Source of the DNA: Mesotaenium endlicherianum | Lineage: Eukaryota; Streptophyta; Zygnematophyceae; Zygnematales; Mesotaeniaceae | Length of the DNA stretch: 47,839 nt | Assembly: GCA_009602735.1 (NCBI GenBank) | Contig: WELA01000919.1 | Location: 88,051-135,889, forward strand | Direction: 5' to 3' | Part shown: piece by piece, positions 44,070 through 47,839 of the stretch | Numbering within the stretch: position 1 is the first letter of the stretch | Layout: every line of letters starts with the position of its first letter | The notes under the pieces: model-generated | Told to the model about the DNA's origin: nothing | The model's database searches: none | The model's input: the letters and a program-made list of their open reading frames with translations, nothing else | Program-made: the position numbers and the translations under genes

Positions 44070-45680
44070 CAGGTGCGCTACCATTCACTTCTTCAATCTC
44101 AAGGAAGCCATCAAATTACTCAACAGCCGTAGGCACCCGCTTAAGTCTGTCTCCCACGTGTATCTAGCACTTCATGTCCTGTGGGTCAAAAATCATCAGA
44201 GAGTACAGTTGATGGAGGTCCTGTTTGATTGATTTCTTTTGGGTCTTTGGGTTTACGTTCCCCCTTCATCATCCTCAATCAAATTATATGCTAAAATTAA
44301 CTTACATGCAGTGACAAAGGCTTCACGACCTTTCCTGGAGAGGTTTCCCTTTGTCGTTTTAGTGTGCACACCTTGGTGCTACGCTGCCACCTGAAGAGCG
44401 TGTCAACATCTTCGTCTCTGCTGCAGGACGGGCAGCCCAGCCCCCATAGCTAACGCCTGTTGGTTTGTCTGCCGCCCGCATACTTGCAGGTGTGCAGAGG
44501 CCGCCTCGTGGCTGTCAGCCACCTTTCTAAGTGCGGAGTTGGTGTCTATGAGCCCAAATACGCTATATGAGACAGAAGCTCAGTTCGTCACCACCTCCTC
44601 CTGCTGCATTCTCTGCTGAATGCAGGCATCTCCTTCCGTATCTTCTCATGTGATCCGCTTCCACGACAGTTGAGCTCGTCCTCTCGTGGAGCCACTGTTT
44701 TCCCCTTTTAAGTTACATTCTGATTGGGACAATTCGTTGATTAACAACATGAGAGGAGGCACTCTTAGCATGACACCTCCTCATTTTGTGTACACGCAAA
44801 AAAAATTTGCAGGCAGCCAATTCAGTGAGAGCTGCTGCTGAGCTGTGGCTCCAAGTCTTTCTCCTAGAGAGGCTGAACAGGACACAGACGAGCTGGACTG
44901 TATGACCCTGAAGTGGCTCAGTTGCAAGTGGCCATCAGTACGTTGATGTGAATTATATCGCTTTGTTCCGATAAGCTAGATGCAATGTATTCATTGATGT
45001 ATTTGGTACAAACAATTAAGTTGTATCCCTCACAAAAGGGAACCAGTTGACAAAGCAGCGATCAGAATTGTCTGCTGCCCGCTGTACTATTTGAAATAAA
45101 AAGTCCAAATCTTAACCATTCTGGTTCTGAGTTGCCAGCTAGATTGTTTGCATCTGAGGTAATCAAGTTGCTCACATGCACTCTTGCTTCCACAGTACAG
45201 CACGGTGTCGACCAGTATGCAGTAGGTTCAAATTTTGAGAAGACGATCTGGTGGGGATCAATGGGTGTGACGAAAGGCACATATACCAACTACACTCTTA
45301 CAATGCGCATACTAATTTCACACGGGGCTCTGGTTGAGCCATATAACATACCACTGTCTGGGCCTTGGGCCAGCTGAATGACCCTAATATTGAGACGATG
45401 GACGACAGTGCGAGGCACAGCATCGACCTACCCTGCAGATTTGCATGTAGTCTATGCAATATTCTACAAATTAAGAGCCTGGTCCTTCTATGCTACTTCT
45501 GCCGCTCGCGCTTAGCACGCGTGCCCATCTCAAATGAGGAACCAACAGGCAACCCTTATGATCAACAGAAGTTCTCAAACATCATAATTGACACCAACCT
45601 CCAAAACCTGATTGAAAGAATGAACCAATCCAGCTTTACAGCTGTACATGCCGGCAATCGTCCCCCCCAAAGCGCAACAG
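44070..45680. other. Intergenic between convergent TBP and 5-phosphatase genes
   Basis: No convincing gene. It should carry the TBP 3' UTR and that of the 5-phosphatase. Composition becomes AT-rich from about 44900 to 45600. Open frames on the plus strand between 45365 and 46492 are antisense to the 5-phosphatase gene and have no domain. Confidence 0.5.
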
Positions 45681-46538
45681 TCAGTCCCACTGCAAAAGGT
45701 CGGGCAGGGGATGCTGCACCACGACAGCAGGAGGCGGCGAGGGCACGGGCGCAGGCACTGGCGGGGGGGCACCACCTGGCTCCCCATATCTTGTCGGCAA
45801 GCTCACTGCGTGGATTGGGGGTGACAGCGAGCCGTGCCTGGGCACAGCTGGCGCAAGGCCGGGGGAGCGGGGGAGGCGAGCTGGCGACAGAGGGTGCCTT
45901 GGGGGGGGTGAGAGAGACCTGGTGGAGTGGAGAGGCGGGCTCGAGAAGCGATCTGCATCATGAGGAGCATGAAATTTACGGTGAGGGGGGCTTTCGCTCT
46001 GCTGGAGGGGGGGGGCGGCTGTCGATGCCTCGTAAGGGTACTGGGCGCCAGAGGCAGCAGAGGTGGCGGCTGAGGAAGCGACCACGCCCGCACCGGCACC
46101 AGCGCCAGCAGCAGCGGGGTTCCCAGCAGGATTGCTTCTGGCAGGCACTGCTTTGCGGGGGGAGCTGCCAGGTGTGTGCAGGGGGCTCCTGCGTTCCCGC
46201 GTGGCGTGGATGCCACCTGTCCGCAACGGAGAGGCCCCTTGCTCTCGGTGCGCGCTTTGAGATTCCGCCGCTGTCAGTCGGGCCACAGAGTGGCCGTGGC
46301 AGACGCAGATGCGATGCTGCGACGACTCCGAGGAGAAGGGGCCGCAGACGTCAATCACGAGCGCGGCCGCCTTGTCCCGCCGCTCCACGCTTTGCCAGCT
46401 GTCGCGCCCCTGGTGATCAAAGGCTGTGTTGGCAAAGCAGAGCTCGAACGCGCCGCTTTGGTCGGGCGGCACGATGCCGGCGGCCGGCGTGACCTGCGGG
46501 CGGAACGGAAGGACATGGCGTCAGGTTGACGTGTAGCA

Positions 46539-46626
<88 letters not shown>

Positions 46627-47392
46627 NGAGAGAGAGAGAGAGAGAGAGAGAAGCACACAGAAAGCTGAGCCCTGATCCAGCGCAAATGTTTCAAGCGCCA
46701 AGAGGCCACCTCCACAAGCCAGGCGGTGGTGGAATAAGAGGAACCAGAGAGGGCAAGCAGCACGACAAGCAGCACGGCAAGCAAGCAGCACGGCTCAGAA
46801 ACAGCAGGAGGGGGTGGCGAGGGTGACCAAGGAGCAGAAGGATAGTCATCAACAGCACCCTCAACAGTCGCGAGAAACGCAAGCAGAAAGCTCGGGTTTG
46901 GTAGAGAGCCAGGTGGCACCGCCGCGGCTCACCTGCAGCCACAGCGGAAGTCCGCTGGTCCACCTGGCAGGCACGGCAGGGTCCACGCGCACGTCCCCGT
47001 GGTCCCCGCTGCCGCACGCGCAGCCCTCGCTGGGCTCCCCCTCCCAGCGGACGCGGAAGAGCGCCGGCTCCTTGCTGCTGCGGTTGGACAGCCGCACCAT
47101 GGCCGGGCTGCGGCCCTCCAGGAGCACGCGGGCGGCACTCACCGACGTGGGCGGCGCGCGGCGGGGGCGCGTCGCCTCCTTCTGGGCGGCAGCAGCCTCC
47201 TCGCCATCGGCAGCATCGGCGTCCTCGATGGATTGGGCGGGGGCGGGGGCGGGGGCGGCGCGGAGGAGGGGCAGCAGCTGCTGGCCGTAGAGGCGGCGGC
47301 GGGCGGCCTCGTTGGCGGTGGCGAGGTCGACGCGCAGCAGGCAGCGCACGGGCTTGTGGTCGCTGTCCAGCGCCTCCATGCACGCGTCGTAC
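45681..47392 (-). CDS. Type II inositol polyphosphate 5-phosphatase, 3' end (partial)
   Basis: The last two exons of a plant-type (FRA3-like) enzyme that removes the 5-phosphate from inositol phosphates or phosphoinositides. Exon 47392-46933 completes YDACMEALDSDHKPVRC, the C-terminal catalytic SDHKPV motif, then the family-specific C-terminal domain (TANEAARRRLYGQQL; MVRLSNRSSKEPALFRVRW; GLPLWLQ). After a GT-AG intron, exon 46493-45681 continues VTPAAGIVPPDQSGAFEL to ALVIDVCGPF. The usual family end is near residue 65 of this exon, yet the frame runs another 200 residues, Pro/Ser/Ala-rich, to a TAG-side stop at 45681; this tail may be a real extension or an unrecognised intron plus UTR. WD40 and most catalytic exons lie beyond the right edge. 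Confidence 0.85.
46544..46651 (+). repeat. Long (GA)n microsatellite in the 5-phosphatase intron
   Basis: About 54 GA units with one ambiguous base (N at 46627). In gene sense this is (CT/TC)n in the last intron (46932-46494), near its acceptor. The N suggests uncertain repeat length in the assembly. Confidence 0.95.
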
Positions 47393-47839
47393 CTGCGCAG
47401 CGTTGCGGGCGGCGGCGGCGGCGCATGTCAGGCGCAGTCGGGTGCGCGGTTGGGTGCTCACCTAAACCTCCCTGTCCGAGATCCTCTCACTCACACGCCC
47501 TCACGCGCCGTCACATGCCCTCACACGAGGGCAACACACGCACTGCAGCAACGCAGCACTGCAGTGGGCAGCTGGCGGAACGAGGCAGCGGGAGGACGGC
47601 TCTCGAGTGGCAGCAGAAACGGCAGCAAGCAAGCAAGCAGCAGCCAGCCAGGCGCTGGAAGGAGAGCGCCTTGGAAGGAAGAAGCCGTGCCCGACAACGA
47701 CACGGTCGACGCTCAGGTCAAGCGTACACTCGAGCGCATTCCCCAGGAGAAGAGCACTGCCACCAGCTGCAGAGCCAAACTGCGGGCCCCAGGGGCCCGG
47801 GGGCAGCATAAAAGAGCGGAGACGCGGCGGGAGGGGGGG
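47393..47839 (-). other. Intron and possible upstream exon of the 5-phosphatase
   Basis: Upstream of the exon beginning at 47392, the minus strand contains NALECTLDLSVDRVV at about 47740-47690. This loosely resembles the ECSLxCPVVASI segment that precedes YDACM in the family, with similar spacing. No strong donor follows, so the exon is only suggested. Confidence 0.25.

Noticed and set aside
45365..46492. 375-codon plus-strand ORF
   Set aside because: Antisense to the 5-phosphatase last exon, Arg/Gly/Gln-rich, no domain.

Overview
The window looks like nuclear DNA from the green lineage, most likely a streptophyte (charophyte) alga. The genes are split by GT-AG introns. The TATA-binding protein reads like a land-plant TBP (N-terminus [19 protein letters not shown]-terminal [16 protein letters not shown]). 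A plant GCK-domain protein and a plant-type (type II) inositol polyphosphate 5-phosphatase are also present. GC-rich exons sit among AT-rich spacers and many microsatellites. The genus cannot be fixed from the sequence alone.

Layout: (1) 1-4133, mostly non-coding, with one weak secreted-peptide ORF. (2) 4134-13001 (+), a six-exon DENN-domain protein (probable Rab GEF, DENND1/connecdenn-like), with a 434-base assembly gap in its last intron. (3) 14899-22298 (-), ZNFX1-like gene, copy A. (4) 22299-27892, a spacer holding a 7 x 14 bp minisatellite, an unrecognised Cys/Gly/Lys-rich ORF and an AT-rich stretch. (5) 27893-35887 (+), ZNFX1-like gene, copy B. (6) 36433-38196 (-), GCK-domain protein. 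(7) 39075-39344 (-), small probable mitochondrial membrane protein. (8) 40425-44069 (+), complete eight-exon TBP. (9) 45681-47392 (-), 3' end of a type II inositol polyphosphate 5-phosphatase that runs off the right edge.

The centre of interest is the divergent, head-to-head pair of ZNFX1-like genes. Both encode an N-terminal PB1-like domain, a UPF1-like SF1 RNA helicase, a long Cys-rich NFX1-type zinc-finger region and a C-terminal helical region. All three intron positions and phases match, so they are paralogues. They differ sharply: copy A has a CCCH finger after PB1 and an intact C-terminal RZ-type finger. Copy B lacks the CCCH finger, has eight copies of a 27-residue CGH zinc module where A has one, and ends at a TGA exactly at the Trp of the RZ finger, with a decayed RZ remnant still readable downstream. 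The helicase RecA2 part is about 98 percent identical between the copies over some 300 nt, while PB1 is only about half identical, which suggests gene conversion. Each copy also shows one apparent single-base frameshift.

ZNFX1 relatives act in small-RNA pathways and RNA-based antiviral defence (C. elegans ZNFX-1, S. pombe Hrr1, mammalian ZNFX1), so the locus may be a fast-evolving RNA-surveillance pair. That role is inferred from the family and is not shown by this sequence.
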